64,000 nucleotides of DNA from Ryuthela nishihirai (taxonomy: Eukaryota; Arthropoda; Arachnida; Araneae; Heptathelidae), in NCBI GenBank assembly GCA_038380435.1, contig JAWZYU010000009.1:68353901-68417900 (forward strand), read 5' to 3'. Both the position numbers and the translations under genes were made by a program. Within the stretch, counting starts at the first letter, position 1. Each line of letters opens with the position of its first letter. Below the pieces are notes generated by a model. It was given only the letters and a program-made list of their open reading frames with translations. It ran no database searches and was not told the origin of the DNA. Positions 1 to 11,566 of the stretch are shown here, piece by piece.

Positions 1-423
1 TCACGGATGTTACTATCAGCTCCATTCTGGATAGCAGACAATCTAGACTGCTAATTTCCCCTTACACTAGTTATTCTGTTTATACAGATTTAATATTTTG
101 CAACTTTGCTGATCTTTAATTGCGGAAATTGAAATATTGGGAGATTCGGAAAATGGGAATCGTAATAATTTGTTGATAATTCGCAAATTCAAAGACCTTT
201 TTTCATTTATTTCGTAAAACAAAAAAATTGAATATCAAAAAACTGACAGAGGAGACAAAGTGAAAAGAACAGTGAATGAATGTGTGTTACCAGTCGTTTA
301 GGAATTAAATTTAACATTTCAAGACAAAATTATACATAACTTTATTTAAGAGAATGAAAGTTGATATCCGCTATTTTTTTTCCTTTAAATGTTTTTAATG
401 TTGCATTGCATTTATTTTAAATT
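1..423. other. AT-rich DNA, nothing recognised
   Basis: No open frame, repeat or RNA-like structure that I can support. Confidence 0.6.
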
Positions 424-1430
424 AGCTGAACGTACCCGGCACTGCCCGGGTGTCACTTTTAATATGTATATTCTTATTTTCACTGCACTAAAGGTAAATT
501 CTGCAAGAACCCCCCCCCACACACACACACCCGACACTTCAGCGCAGAATTTTAACGGAAGAGATTTGCCCAGTGTTGGCTTGGATCGTTGATGACGTCA
601 GCGAGCTCTCTCTTAGCCTGTGTCTTAATTTCTGCGTAAGCTATTGAGATTTTTATTTCTGTTGCCACAGATTTTGCCGCTCTATGGGTCCTGTGACATT
701 CGTCCGCAGTGATTGGTGTGCCCCAGTGATTGGTTTAAAAATCAGGTTCCCACTTGGCCGTGGCTTCGTTTCTACACAAATTGTGACAGCTTGTGTCTCA
801 CTTTTAATCTGCATATTCTGTTTGTTTCATGCACTAATGGTTAGTTAGTACCCCCCCTCCCCCGACATTTTAGCACAGTTTGAACACGAAGAATTTCCCG
901 GTGTTGGAAAGGTCATTGCTGACCTGGCGCTCTCTCTCCAGAGCCTGTGGCAAATGATTGAGATATTTATTTCGTCCGATTTTGGCATTCTGTTTTTCCC
1001 GAAGTACTTTACCGAAAGGTCCCAAATTTCGTAGGCGAGTTCCCCCTGTCCGACTCTATGTTTGGTTAGAAAATCAAAACCTAGCTGCAATGGAACACCT
1101 AAATAATGCCTTTGGAAATATGGTGAATCTGGCAACGGCAGCAGATTTAAATGCTATTTTAACTCTTAATCTTCAGAGTTGGGGAGCAGGAAATGGCAAC
1201 AACAGATTTGACAGCGATTCTTGTTTCCCGTAGGAATAGCATAGTACATATTTTTGCTTCTAGCAAGCCTTCCTTTTGGACTTTTAACCTAATATTTAGC
1301 ACCGCACTCAAGACCACAACTGCAAACATTCTCAGAAAATGTGGAGCGTGTGTGTTGATTTCCCGATGAGATATGGCTGCCACAGACAGACACACAGACA
1401 CACAGGCATCTTTTATTATATAGATATATG
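424..1430 (+). repeat. Degenerate interspersed repeat with 5' hairpin and microsatellite-like 3' end
   Basis: It begins with a GC hairpin (ACCCGG at 434-439 pairs with CCGGGT at 446-451) and ends near 1380-1430 in a CAGACA/CACACA-rich run followed by TTTTATTATATAGATA. Inside, about 150-180 bp occurs twice (about 452-640 and 797-950). Both copies share the order 'TCACTTTTAAT', a C-run, 'CCGACA-TT', 'CCCGGTGTTGG'-like and 'CTCTCTC' blocks. Short ORFs at 389-592, 845-1135, 958-1233 and 1159-1446 are by-products of this repeat. The superfamily is not clear; a non-autonomous retroposon is my guess from the microsatellite-like end. Confidence 0.5.
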
Positions 1431-1930
1431 ATAGTACAATGTACAATGGCTACATGTAGTACGATTTTGATTATTGGTTAATGTTGCTGTGATACAAAGG
1501 CAAGTTCTGTATACATGTACAGATTTCCGCAAATGGTTTATGATTAATAAAGTTTATGATTATTTTTTTCTTATGACCTAGTCCCTTCTCCAATTTCAAT
1601 TTCGAAAGAATTAACACAAAGAAAAATCATTCCTTAAAATTGCTTAAAAATCAGTTAGCTGAATTTAATATAAAGAATTGGTTGTAACATATATACGATT
1701 GATCCCTGCCAATGATGTAAGAATCAAAAATTATAATTTCGTATCCATCTTGGATGCATAGTAACCTAAACACTTCACATTGACTCGTACGGAATTAATT
1801 CTTCACAAGCATGCAATATCATATATTTTATCATAGCAAATATCAAGTGGTGATAATTACTACTCTGATTCAATCCACGTAGTTTATCAATAAATATTAG
1901 CAACAATATTTCCTTAAATAATGAAGTGAG
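1431..1930. other. AT-rich DNA, nothing recognised
   Basis: No supported feature. Confidence 0.6.
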
Positions 1931-2113
1931 CAGGGCCGGATCTAAGGGAGGGAGACGGGCCTGTTTAGGAAGGTGTGATGGTTGGACACTCCTTTGAGAA
2001 TACTAGTAGGTTTAATGGAGATAAAAAATATTAAACTTGCGCATATTTCACGCATTTGTCAAGAAATTTTTAAAAACTTCTAAAACGGAGAGGAAAATGT
2101 TGTAATGCAATGG
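1931..2113 (+). repeat. 'GGATCT' repeat family, copy 1
   Basis: It starts at CAGGGCCGGATCTAAG, has a G-rich stretch, then CTCCTTTGAGAATACTAG, an A/T-rich body, CAAGAAATTTTTAAAAA and an end near AAATGTTGTAATG. The same order of blocks recurs at 49658-49818 (-) and 60861-61022 (-), with shorter matches at 40400-40480 (+) and 52300-52375 (+), so this is an interspersed family of about 160-180 bp. No coding capacity and no obvious Pol III promoter or terminal inverted repeat. Confidence 0.65.
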
Positions 2114-5100
2114 AAATCCAATCTTTTTCACCCCCATTTATTTTACGGCTCTATTGTATCACCCCCACCTCCGTGTTTTTAAATGGGACTATAGTAGATA
2201 AGCTCGGGCTGTGATTGAAAACTCGGTTAAAATATTTTGCAAGATTTGAGTAATTGTTCTCTTGACAGCTTGCACTTACTGTTTAAAATAGTTTTGGTTT
2301 CTTTCACTTCTGTGAAACTTGTGCAAAATAAGAATTATTATTATTCCAAAAAGAAAAAAAGTTTTGCTTCTATAAGAACATGCAAGACTGAGAGAATGAA
2401 GGTCCGGACGCTATAGCGCCTACGCTTCCCTTGCTAATCTGCGACTTCTGACAGCAATCTATTTTGAAGGAAGAACGGTATATATGTCATTTCAATCAAC
2501 GTAGTCGTAGTGTAGTATATTTTTGTGTTCCAGATATGTTTGATAACGATAGAGAACACGCAAGGTGCAGCTCGTCTATTAAGTCTGCTGGAGCAGTGCA
2601 CCACCAGAATTCAATAAAAGAAATATTAAACGAATTCGAGGTTTAATTTTTTTGTCTTATCTAATAACAGAATGTTTATGTTCATTATTTTGTCATATTG
2701 TGATAACTATCATTTGTAGTATTAGATTTGGGAATATGCATTTTAGCGTTCTTTCTTTAGTTTGTACGGTATACCTCAGGGAATTTCAATCGTTTATCGT
2801 TATGTGTATGACGATTAGAACGCACGTGTTCTTCTAAACGCTACTAGTTAATTCCTGTTTTAGTCTTGAGACACTTCTCATTCTGACTCTTTGTACTGAT
2901 TGGCTGCCATAAATTAGCAATCCAACCAATAGCGAAAATATTTTCCAAACAATCAGTTCATTTATTCATGGTTGAATCTTCTCTATAGTCAGAATCTTCT
3001 GTGTAGTTCTGTATAGACTTCAGCAGTCACAATTAATTCCAACGCAGTATTGCAACGTTCATTTTCTAAGTTGTTAAGCAATTTTGGACTAAATCAATGG
3101 AGAGCAAAATTAAAATTTATTATGATTTGTAATGATTTTTGTTTTCATTCATTTCAAAGTAAAACAATAAAGGTCACCGAAAAGTAACTTCTAAAATAAA
3201 TTTGTCGGGGAAAACTGTCACTAGAGATAAATAAAAATAATTTTAGCAATATACATTCAGTATTAAAAGTGTTATGGAAGCTGAAATTTTTAGGATTACA
3301 CTCCTATTGTAGAGCCTAAACAATTTTTCTTTTCTTCAAAAATGGAGAAAATGAAAGAATCCAATTTAACTTCGAAAAATGCGTTTATTTTAAAGAACGG
3401 TACAACATAAAAATCTTTTTTCCTTACTTTTATTAATTTTTGAGAAAATTCTAATGATAAATAAAGTCACTCGTAAATATTCCAGAAGCCATAATTCTCG
3501 AATATTGCACAAAAATTGTCGAAAATTCAAGATTTAGATACATTTCACTGAGAGCACTAATTTATATTGGCTAATATGTTTAAAACTTATATAAAAAGTT
3601 AAAAATCATCGAATTTAATATCGCATTGATTTAACACGGTTCGTACATTTACCTTTTAGTCACCAATATATTATTGATTTTTAATAGATCATTAGTGATG
3701 AAAAGACATACAGCGGTTTATTAATGATGAGAGGAGTATCTTATAGACCAATGAGGTCCACCTTTTCCCCACATGGGAGCCGAATTTCTAGTGAAAAGTG
3801 AAGGGAGCCCGTTTCATCTATATGCAAAATTGGAGAGAGGAAATAATTTCTGATGAAAGCTGACAATAAAATGCACAGCAATATAAAATAACAACAGTTT
3901 TTTTAGATTCCTTAAAAGGTTTCATTAAAAGATATCAAAATTAAAGATATTCTACATAGTAATACTATTGCATTAATCAAATTTCTCAATCTATTATCGC
4001 TAGCCGGATTTATATTGGGCCGCAAACCATAGGTTGGACATCTCCACCTTTGGTACGTACCATAGTGTGGCATTTTCTAATTATGCTGCGAAAATAAAAT
4101 AAATTAAGTTGATATCTTCCAGTAAAATCAGTGAACTCACATATTCGTTCTAGAAAATTCAATTTATACAAACAATCAGATTTTGTTTTTAGAATCTAAA
4201 GTATGAATATTCGATCAGTGAAGCTTAAAACCATCTGGGTTGGGGAAGCTGGATGCATAATCTACTTCGGTATCTGTTATTCATCAAAGATTTTCTGTTC
4301 TTCCTTTTTATGCTCTTATAAGACTTTCCTGAGTTGATGGAAGTGCTTGCAACTTCGGGCATGTATTACTTTAGATTACCTACAGCAAGAAGGTATGCGC
4401 TGAGGCAAATATTTACCATTAGCTCTTATCGTGAGCTCAAAGTGGCTTCAGCTGCCTTCGCTTTCTGCACGGAAAATAACCTCCTTAATGTAAAATCAAC
4501 GGCTTAGAATTTCCATGTTGTGTTCGATGATGCTTAGAACTCGAGAGCTAAACCTTTCTGCATTTTTCCTCAAAAAGTGACTGAATTCGACTGAAATAAA
4601 TGGATGGATTAAGGAATACTTCGAATTCTAATCATAGGAAGAATAAATGGAGTTCAAACGCGTGATTGTGAGGTGTATATAACAGCATTGCGTATTGCTA
4701 TATTTAAATTCTTCTTTCTTAGTGAATTCTACTTCAGTATGCGTTGTTATTGAACGATATACTAAAATTCCAAAAGCTGTAAATCATCTTTCCAAAATCT
4801 CTAATGCTGGAAATCAGTTTCCAAATTAGTTAATGCTGGAAATCTGTGGGTCACAGAACAATATTCACTACACAGTATTTTTATACGTTTAATTGCAAAT
4901 TTGTTAATAATAATATCTTTATATGCACTGATGTTTAAAAGTAAGCTATGAAATTATGTTATGGTAACAGGAAGCTAATATCAAAGCGTTACAATTTCTA
5001 AATATGAGCGTTTCACGGAAAAAATATGAGAGTCATTAAAGCTCTCGTTCAAACCTATCCAATGCTTGATTTTTCAGCTATATTCGCACAGAATTTAAGC

Positions 5101-5136
5101 AATTATGGAAGAATGTTAAATATTTAACAGCAGCAA
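2114..5136. other. AT-rich DNA, nothing recognised
   Basis: About 3 kb with only short frames (for example 2464-2646 and 2652-2837, 60-61 aa). These have no family signature and could be chance openings. No RNA gene or clear repeat seen. Confidence 0.5.
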
Positions 5137-5479
5137 GACCCAATGAATATCTGTTAGGAGGCAGATGGTAACCTTCCTTCAAGATCATCCAGCGTGTTTT
5201 TTAACATGCACAGGGTGTGGCTTTCCTGCACACACTGAGCCACAGCTTTATGTCCCATCCGACCATACGGCGCCCTTTCCAAGAGTCTTTCTGATCGAGG
5301 GTTGAGTGCCGGTTTAAAGGAGATAAATCTCAACGCTGGCCTAGGTGGCAGCATGGAACTGCAGATTATGAGCCTGTAGAACCTGCAGATTATTAACCTG
5401 GGAACTGCAGAAGAGACTACAGATTATTAACCTAGGAACTGCAGATTGCGAGCCTGCAGCACTACCTACTGACCCGTCC
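5137..5479 (-). mobile_element. SINE-A (tRNA-derived), with amplified anticodon-arm segment
   Basis: Reverse-strand copy of the main SINE family (best example 22469-22845). The body matches around the 'GGGCTTGGAAAGGC' and 'TTAAAGAACACGC' equivalents. The tRNA-like head is abnormal: the segment around 'GGAACTGCAGATTAYGAGCC' occurs about four times in imperfect tandem at 5354-5458, where other copies have it once. The 66-aa frame at 5154-5354 is a by-product of the SINE. Confidence 0.8.
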
Positions 5480-5872
5480 TTAAGAAATAGTACATTAAGA
5501 GCGTTAGTGAACTATTTCCGTTACCATTATATAACCGCGTTAGGTTTTATTTCTTTTGACTGGAATTATGTCAATTCAGTATGGCAAAACTTACTGCCTC
5601 ATGCTGTTCACAAAATGTAATTAGCTGTTGTTGATGACATAAAAATTACCATTGCATCTAATTTCTCCACTTAAATGTTTAGATTCAAAATACAAAGTAG
5701 CCAATAAATAAACAACTTACAAAGAACTAGAGATATAACCCATTCTTGGGACTTTTAGAGAGTCTTTATTGAGAGTTAGTCCTGCAGAAATAGTTCATAG
5801 AAAGTCCGCAGAAAGAATGAGAATTTGTAGGGTGTCCGTGGGCCGAAAAGATTGGAACTAATGGTCTAGAGT
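5480..5872. other. AT-rich DNA, nothing recognised
   Basis: No supported feature. Confidence 0.55.
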
Positions 5873-6169
5873 AGGGGTTCTCAATGTAAGGTACGCGATA
5901 AAATGTTTTGGGACGCCGCGAGAGCTGTTTCACTGATTACCCAGTAAAATGTTTATAATTTTATATGATTTGTTAAATTGTTTGTCATTTTTTTGTGTTT
6001 ATCGATATATGTAATTTATGAATACAAAAATTAATGTATATATAAATATATATTATTTTATTCCCATTGTTATACTATAACTATAGTTTTATCCATCTAT
6101 ACAAGGGGTACTCCAGTTACATACACATTTGCAGGGGGTACGTGAAACATAAAAGGTTGAGAACCACTG
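5873..6169 (+). mobile_element. hAT-like MITE, copy 1
   Basis: The left end is GGGGTTCTCAATG and the right end is AAAAGGTTGAGAACCACTG, an imperfect terminal inverted repeat of the CAGTGGTTCTCAACC type common on hAT elements. The interior is AT-rich and non-coding, with a GATATATG core. Flanks share TCTAG (GGTCTAGAG left, ATCTAGCAG right), compatible with a degraded 8-bp target duplication. A full reverse-oriented copy is at 14631-14910. Confidence 0.7.
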
Positions 6170-6174
6170 ATCTA

Positions 6175-6366
6175 GCAGGATGTACCCCCTGGAAATGTGT
6201 ATATAACTGGCGTACCTCTTGTATAGATAGATAAAAGTATAGTTATAGTATAACAATGGGAATAAAATAAACGTATATGTAACATATAACTAGCGACTTT
6301 TGAGATCTCACGGCGTACCCCTAAAAGTTTTACCGCGTACTCCACTTTGTGAACCTCTAAGTCTAG
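6175..6366 (-). mobile_element. hAT-like MITE, copy 2, internally deleted
   Basis: It shares with copy 3 the blocks TGTACCCCCTGGAAATGTGTAT, TTGTATAGATAGATAAA, GATCTCACGGCGTACCCC and a closing GTGAACCTCTAAG. It lies in the opposite direction immediately after copy 1 and lacks about 100 bp of the centre. The 81-aa frame at 6172-6417 derives from it. Confidence 0.65.
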
Positions 6367-6749
6367 AGCATCTACGTGCAACCTGTAGAACCGAAGCAAC
6401 TTTCTACTGCCCGCCAAGCAAATGTAGGTGGTATTTAAATTTTCTCTCGATTAAAAATTGCCATTCAGTTTAAAGCAGTTTATGTTTATTCTTAAAGATT
6501 ATCTCTAGGAAGGTTTCTGAATTCATACAGCTTGTTATAGATACAAGATGCAAACAAAGTTGCTTTGCTGTTTCAGACTTTTTACACCCTTTAATTAATA
6601 TAAGTTCATTAACGTTCTGGCTAGCGTTGACTCTGTTATTGAAAAGTGTCTCGTCTATTGCTTTCACTATTGAAAAATGGCCCGCTTGTGAAAACCGTTG
6701 AATTCTTCTCAACTAGATATCTTAAAATGTTTGACTTATGCTGAGCTCT
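6367..6749. other. Unassigned DNA
   Basis: Contains an 80-aa reverse frame (6470-6712) with no family signature. Nothing else supported. Confidence 0.45.
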
Positions 6750-7650
6750 GTTAGGAATGTAGCATCACGAGATGAACACATTTATTAGAACAGTTGATAT
6801 GGCTGGTAATAAAGTAGAGTTGGTGGATAAACTTAGAGAAAACTATTAATGTTAATGAAAACTGGTCAGTTATGGCGGTTCCAGTTATTGTGATACTAGT
6901 AGTATGCACTTCAGCAAGTTTCTCGGTTTAATTATCTTCAGAGTTTAGGGCAGATAAGTGACAATGTGTGACGTTATGTAAACAAGAGAATAGATATTGC
7001 TAACTTCAATCTTTTTAAGAATCTAAAGAGATTTGAAAAATTGACGGCCTGAAATCAAATTAAGGCTGTATAAGAGTTTGGTAATCTCTAACATTCGTTA
7101 TGGTAGTAAAGTTTTGAACATCTTGTAAGAGAGATAGTGTGAAGCTTGGTTAGACGGAGTCATTGACCACCTATAATCGGAGTCTTATGCAGTGAGAGAT
7201 TGCACTGGTTTGGTCATTTGCTCGTATGCAGAACAAGCTAATAGTTATAAGCAGTGTGTCTAAAGGGTATAAATAAAAGTGGCAACCTTCATTGAAGTTG
7301 GCGGACAATGAGAAGAAGACTTTATTCAAATTAGTTTGTAATGCCCTGATGCAATAACTAAAGGAGGTGGATGGACAAAGTCAAACAAGGAAGGTTAGAA
7401 CTGAAAATTATGCAACAGCCAGATGTGATAAACTAAATGAAGTGAGTGGACAGCGTTATACAAGATTCTTGGAACTGCTCTGTAAAGGACATACGTAGCA
7501 ATGAGTAAATGAGATCAGTAGACAATTCCAAATATGATCTTATCGAAATTATGATTAAAGCTACTATACAATGACCAGATGCAGTAACTGTTGCTCAGAA
7601 TAAACGTGTATAGAGATTTAAATTTCACAGTCCGATGGACCTTCGTAGTT
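6750..7650 (+). pseudogene. Decayed LINE reverse transcriptase 3' part, copy 2
   Basis: The nucleotide sequence follows the LINE at 20975-21725 block by block: 'GCTGTTGATGAGACTGGTAG', 'GAGAAAAC', 'GGTTTAATTAYCTT', 'GAATAGAGATTGCT', 'GAGAGACTCCGCTGGTTTGG' and the 3' 'GGATGCAG...GTAGCTCAGAA...GGACCTCCGTAG' region. The frame is destroyed by stops and indels, and about 200 bp near the 3' end is duplicated or inserted (7300-7560), since the segment before 'GATGCAGTAACTGTTGCTCAGAAT' appears twice. It ends at a (TATG)n tract. It covers the thumb and C-terminal region of the polymerase, not the catalytic core. Confidence 0.7.
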
Positions 7651-7692
7651 TAAGTATGTATGTATGTATGCATGTACGTATGTATGTATGTA
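7651..7692. repeat. (TATG)n microsatellite
   Basis: Ten or so imperfect TATG units directly after the LINE 3' end, probably its tail. The MYVCMYVCMYV frame at 7660-7854 is this microsatellite read as protein. Confidence 0.85.
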
Positions 7693-8976
7693 ATCCTTGG
7701 TAGTAGAAAATCTATTTTATTAAGAACAATTGTTTGGTATTGCGAAATCATCATTTCTAGCAACTTAAAGTTCAAATTAGATTTTTTCGCTCCTATGCAA
7801 CACATGAAATTAAAAGAACGAATTATATCACATTGTTTTATCTTAGAATATTAATATTTTGCACAAATTTAATCAAATTTTATTTGGTACTGTACCATTT
7901 TTAATTTAATTTAGTTTTTTATGATATTAAAATACAGGTTTCATTAATCGTTTTTCATGTAAATTGTAAATAGTTAGTTTTATAACACCATTTTGTTTCT
8001 TCCCAATATTTCAGAATTGTTATTCGAATATATTCGGAATTGTCGATTAGAATAATCTTTTTTTTTTCCTTTTTTTTTCATTGTTTTAATTGCTAGTTTC
8101 TTATTTTTAAGGTTTTTAAATAAAATTTTTGATTCTATTACATAACTGAAAAAAAATATCTACTGAATATATTTCGAAACAGTTCAGTGACATACCTTTG
8201 TGTTGCACTGTAAGGATTTTACAGTGTCTCTCAATTAACTATCAATGTAATTTTTGTCTCTCTCCTAATAGTTCATCGCACATTTCTGTCTTGATAATAA
8301 CACGTTTTTCAAATATTTCATAAATTTCAACAGATCTTATCTCTTGTCGTTTCTCAATCCAACTATCAAAAAAAATTACAAAATGTACAAATCCTTATAA
8401 TTCCGAATTTATTCCACAAACTGTAAATTTCATTATACTCAAAACCAACTGTTTGATATTTTTTGTCTTCGATTTTGTTAAGAGAAAATGATTTGCTATT
8501 TTCTCTTTGTTCAACTTACACTTAATATATGTATTGTAACAGACGCTACAACAGTTACTGCAATGGTTTATAGCAGACGACACAACAGTTATTGCTTCGG
8601 TTATGGTCGACGTCTCGGCAATTTATTTTAGCGGCAACAACAGATAACAAACCCTTTAACGTTTCACCTGCAATGACGGCAATGTACATTGGCTAACTCA
8701 ACTATAAGCACTTTGTTCATCACATTTTATGGCGCTGAATGGAAATATAGAATCTCGTTTTTTGTCAAAAATGTAGTTGTGAACGCACATTTATGGCTTA
8801 AGACACTTAACTCTTAAAGTACTCAGAACCAAATAAGTCGTTTTCCAAATCAGAGTTATTTTTCTTTTTGCTCGCTTTCCAAAAAACAACTTTTTTTTTT
8901 ATTTTCGCTTTGTCACTTGTTTATTTGTAGACATTATACTTTTTTTGTTTTAACCCCTTCACTCTCGATCCCATTG
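7693..8976. other. AT-rich DNA with a small local duplication
   Basis: Mostly long T and A tracts. At about 8541-8608 a 34-bp unit (GACGCTACAACAGTTACTGC / GACGACACAACAGTTATTGC) occurs twice in imperfect tandem. No gene seen. Confidence 0.55.
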
Positions 8977-9180
8977 GGTAGTGGTAGCTCAGTGGGTAGC
9001 GCTGCATGCTCATAATCCGATGTTCTCCGGTTCGAGTACTCAAATGGCCTGCACTGAGATTATTTCGGCTAAACCTCACTCTACTTTTAATGAGAAGAGT
9101 ACAACAATGGACTTTGAATGACCGCCGACTGTGGGATAGGGCATCCATCCATGGCCCTATGTAAGCTAAGGAACACGCTA
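8977..9180 (+). mobile_element. SINE-A, diverged and 3'-shortened
   Basis: The tRNA-like head GGTAGCTCAGTGGGTAGCG is followed by GCTCATAATC and a B-box GGTTCGAGTAC, then CTGCACTGAGATTATTTCGGCTAAAC and an end at AAGGAACACGCT. Compared with 22469-22845 the middle is diverged and the 3' third is missing. Confidence 0.7.
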
Positions 9181-9865
9181 TTTATTTTCCGCAATTCCCT
9201 CTCTATAGTAGACATTCTCAACAAAGATTTTATGTCACGAGATATCATTGTTTTGTTAAAAGAAAGAGAGAAACTAGATTCTGCCTTATTTAGTCATCTT
9301 ATTTATGCTTAAAACTGATAAAATAAAACATTTAATACACAACCCTACTGACACCTGTGATATATGAAACAATTTTAATTACTCTATCCTATTTTTCGCT
9401 TTTCCACACTTTTAAGGAAAAGCGTATTTCAAATAATAACAATGACAGATTACTCTGGAAATATATAACATCATTTTATGTTAGTAATGCCACAGACACG
9501 AAATAATATATGAAAGGAATATCAAAAGGAACAGCAAGAATATGAAGTTCCTGTTGCAAGCATTTTATATGACATTCGAAAACATTTCGGTAAATCATAG
9601 GCTACATCAAAAGGTAAACACTGATGATCACAAATCACTTGAGAGAGAAAAATAAATACTTAAAAATTATTTTTGAATAAAATGGAAAATAACATATTGT
9701 ATAGAAGCAGGGGAAACGATAGCATTAAAGTTTATCAAGTGCGGAAGCAAAATATGCATAATCTACTTTGAGCGGCTTTTGTCGACTTTCAATATATCCG
9801 AAATTCAAGATGTTCCAGCTTTCAAAGATTCCATTCTCACTCAACAACTTTCTCCACAAATTTTA
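9181..9865. other. AT-rich DNA, nothing recognised
   Basis: Short frames only. The 64-aa frame at 9118-9312 begins inside the SINE. Confidence 0.55.
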
Positions 9866-10247
9866 GGGGGTGGGGATGGCTCAGTCGGTAGCGCGCCAGA
9901 CCCGTAATCTGCAGTTCGCAGGTTCGAGTCCCATCTGGGCCAGCTTTGAGATTCATTTCCGCAAAACCTCCACCCTGCCCTCGGTCAGTAGGGGACATCG
10001 ATGGGCTTCAAAAGAACGCCGTCCGTCGGATGGGATGTTAAGCCGTTCAACCGTATGCTGGAGGCCAATACCCTCTGCACATTAAAGAACACTCTGGATG
10101 GCCTTGATGCGAGGCTAACGTTTATCATCTAAGAGCTATCCAATGGGTCCACTTTTCTTAATCTTCTCTGATCTCTCGGTGTTCTTGTGACCTGGCCATT
10201 TAGCCCATTTTGTGCAAAAAAGAGCCTTTCAGAAATAAAACAACCCA
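9866..10247 (+). mobile_element. SINE-A, full length
   Basis: A-box-like TGGCTCAGTCGG and B-box GGTTCGAGTCC in a tRNA-like head with CGT at the anticodon position, then the family body and the terminal TAAAACAACCCA. A short possible target duplication AAATTTTAG / AAATTTAG flanks it (9858-9866 and 10249-10256). The 71-aa frame at 9870-10085 is the SINE itself. Confidence 0.88.
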
Positions 10248-10259
10248 GAAATTTAGAAT

Positions 10260-11566
10260 ATTCAGGTTATAAAATTGTCGTACTCGGAATTTTTCAATCC
10301 CGAGTTCGTCGTATCTATCTATCGCCATTTTCTTCTAGCCACCCAAACTTTCTCTTGGTAAGATGGCTGCAAAGGCAGTTAGAGCCGCCATCTTGTGAAT
10401 GTCGTGTCATCTGGGCCTTTTTGCACGTGTCACCCCCGTCAAAAAGCATAAACAAGACCATAAAAAGTGTTTTCCGAAACGCGCAACGCTGGTCACCGAG
10501 AGCTGGACTAGGATGCCACAGAACCATGCCAGAGATCGGAGCCTCCAATAAAACTGGACCGCGCCAGTGAACTCTCGCCACCACTGTCACTGACGAACTT
10601 TGTCACCCAATGGGAAGTGGCAGCGTGGTCCTTTTTGAATCGACGAGCGCGACCAGCAACAGAGAAGAAAAAGTTTTCGACAGATAGTGGACATAAGAAA
10701 AAGTCGAGTTTTTGGGCGCGAAAAAATACAAAGGCAAGAGAAGGTAAAAGTGCGACCCTTAGCAGAAAAAGAAAATGCGGGAAGAACAACCAACGGCGGA
10801 GAACGTTGACCGTTTTGAAGGAATGCAGACTTAAGGTAAAGACAGAGAGGTAAAGACAGAGAATCACGACTAGAAATATGAGGGAAAGAGGCGAGCATGG
10901 AAAGAAACCCGCGTACCACCATAGACGACCACAAGAGGAAGAAAGACGAACCCTCAGATGCAGCAGCTTTGCCAGTCCTACAACCCACCGCCCTGCACTC
11001 CTTAACTGAACTGGAGAATCCGTGAGCCGCAGACATCGCCCCCGAGCCCAAGATAGACCCAGCCCTGGGAGAGTCCCGACCGTGCAGGGAAAGACGAGGT
11101 CACCCGCCGGCACAACTAGCCATGATGACGTCGGACCTGTGATGTACTTTGCTCATGAACTTTGGTGCCATTGACTGAGCACGGACGGTAATCCCCAGCG
11201 TGCAGACGATCACCACTTCCCCGGCCTTACCGACGGTAGCCCAGAAGGATGCCAGGACGGAACAAACAAATAAAAAAGGTCAGCAGCCATTTTTCCAGAG
11301 ACTCTTCTCGTTTTTATCTCTCTAGTATCTGTCCATGAGTCTCCCCCTCTCTCTGTGTCTCCCCACCTATTTTGCCAGTAAGACTAAGTGCCTGGCTTGT
11401 AGAGTATTGATGTGCTGCAGATCCGACCCCGGAAGGAGGTCGTGTATTTTAATCAATAAATTGTGTTTTTATATGTACCTTCCTGTATGTGTGAGCTCTC
11501 ACTTACGAGTAAGAAAAATCCTTTACTATTTGTTGAGAAAAGACATAACGCAACTATCAGCCAATA
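10260..11566 (+). mobile_element. LTR-like region of an LTR retrotransposon (boundaries uncertain)
   Basis: A GC-richer block (CCATCTTGTGAATG, purine-rich tracts, CCCGACCGTGCAG) unlike the AT-rich surroundings, with a polyadenylation-type CAATAAATTG near 11452-11461. It stops before CTTTGGGGGCCTGACC, which resembles the primer-binding leader of gypsy-type elements. No second LTR is visible downstream, so this is inferred from composition, the poly(A) signal and the Gag fragment that follows. Long overlapping frames on both strands (10187-10570, 10508-11113, 10587-11051) have low-complexity composition and show no domain I recognise; I do not call them genes. Confidence 0.4.

Noticed and set aside
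7660..7854. Frame starting MYVCMYVCMYV
   Set aside because: A translated (TATG)n microsatellite.
10508..11113. 201-aa reverse frame, the longest in the window
   Set aside because: Low-complexity L/F/S-rich product antisense to an LTR-like block; no domain and overlapped by other open frames on both strands.
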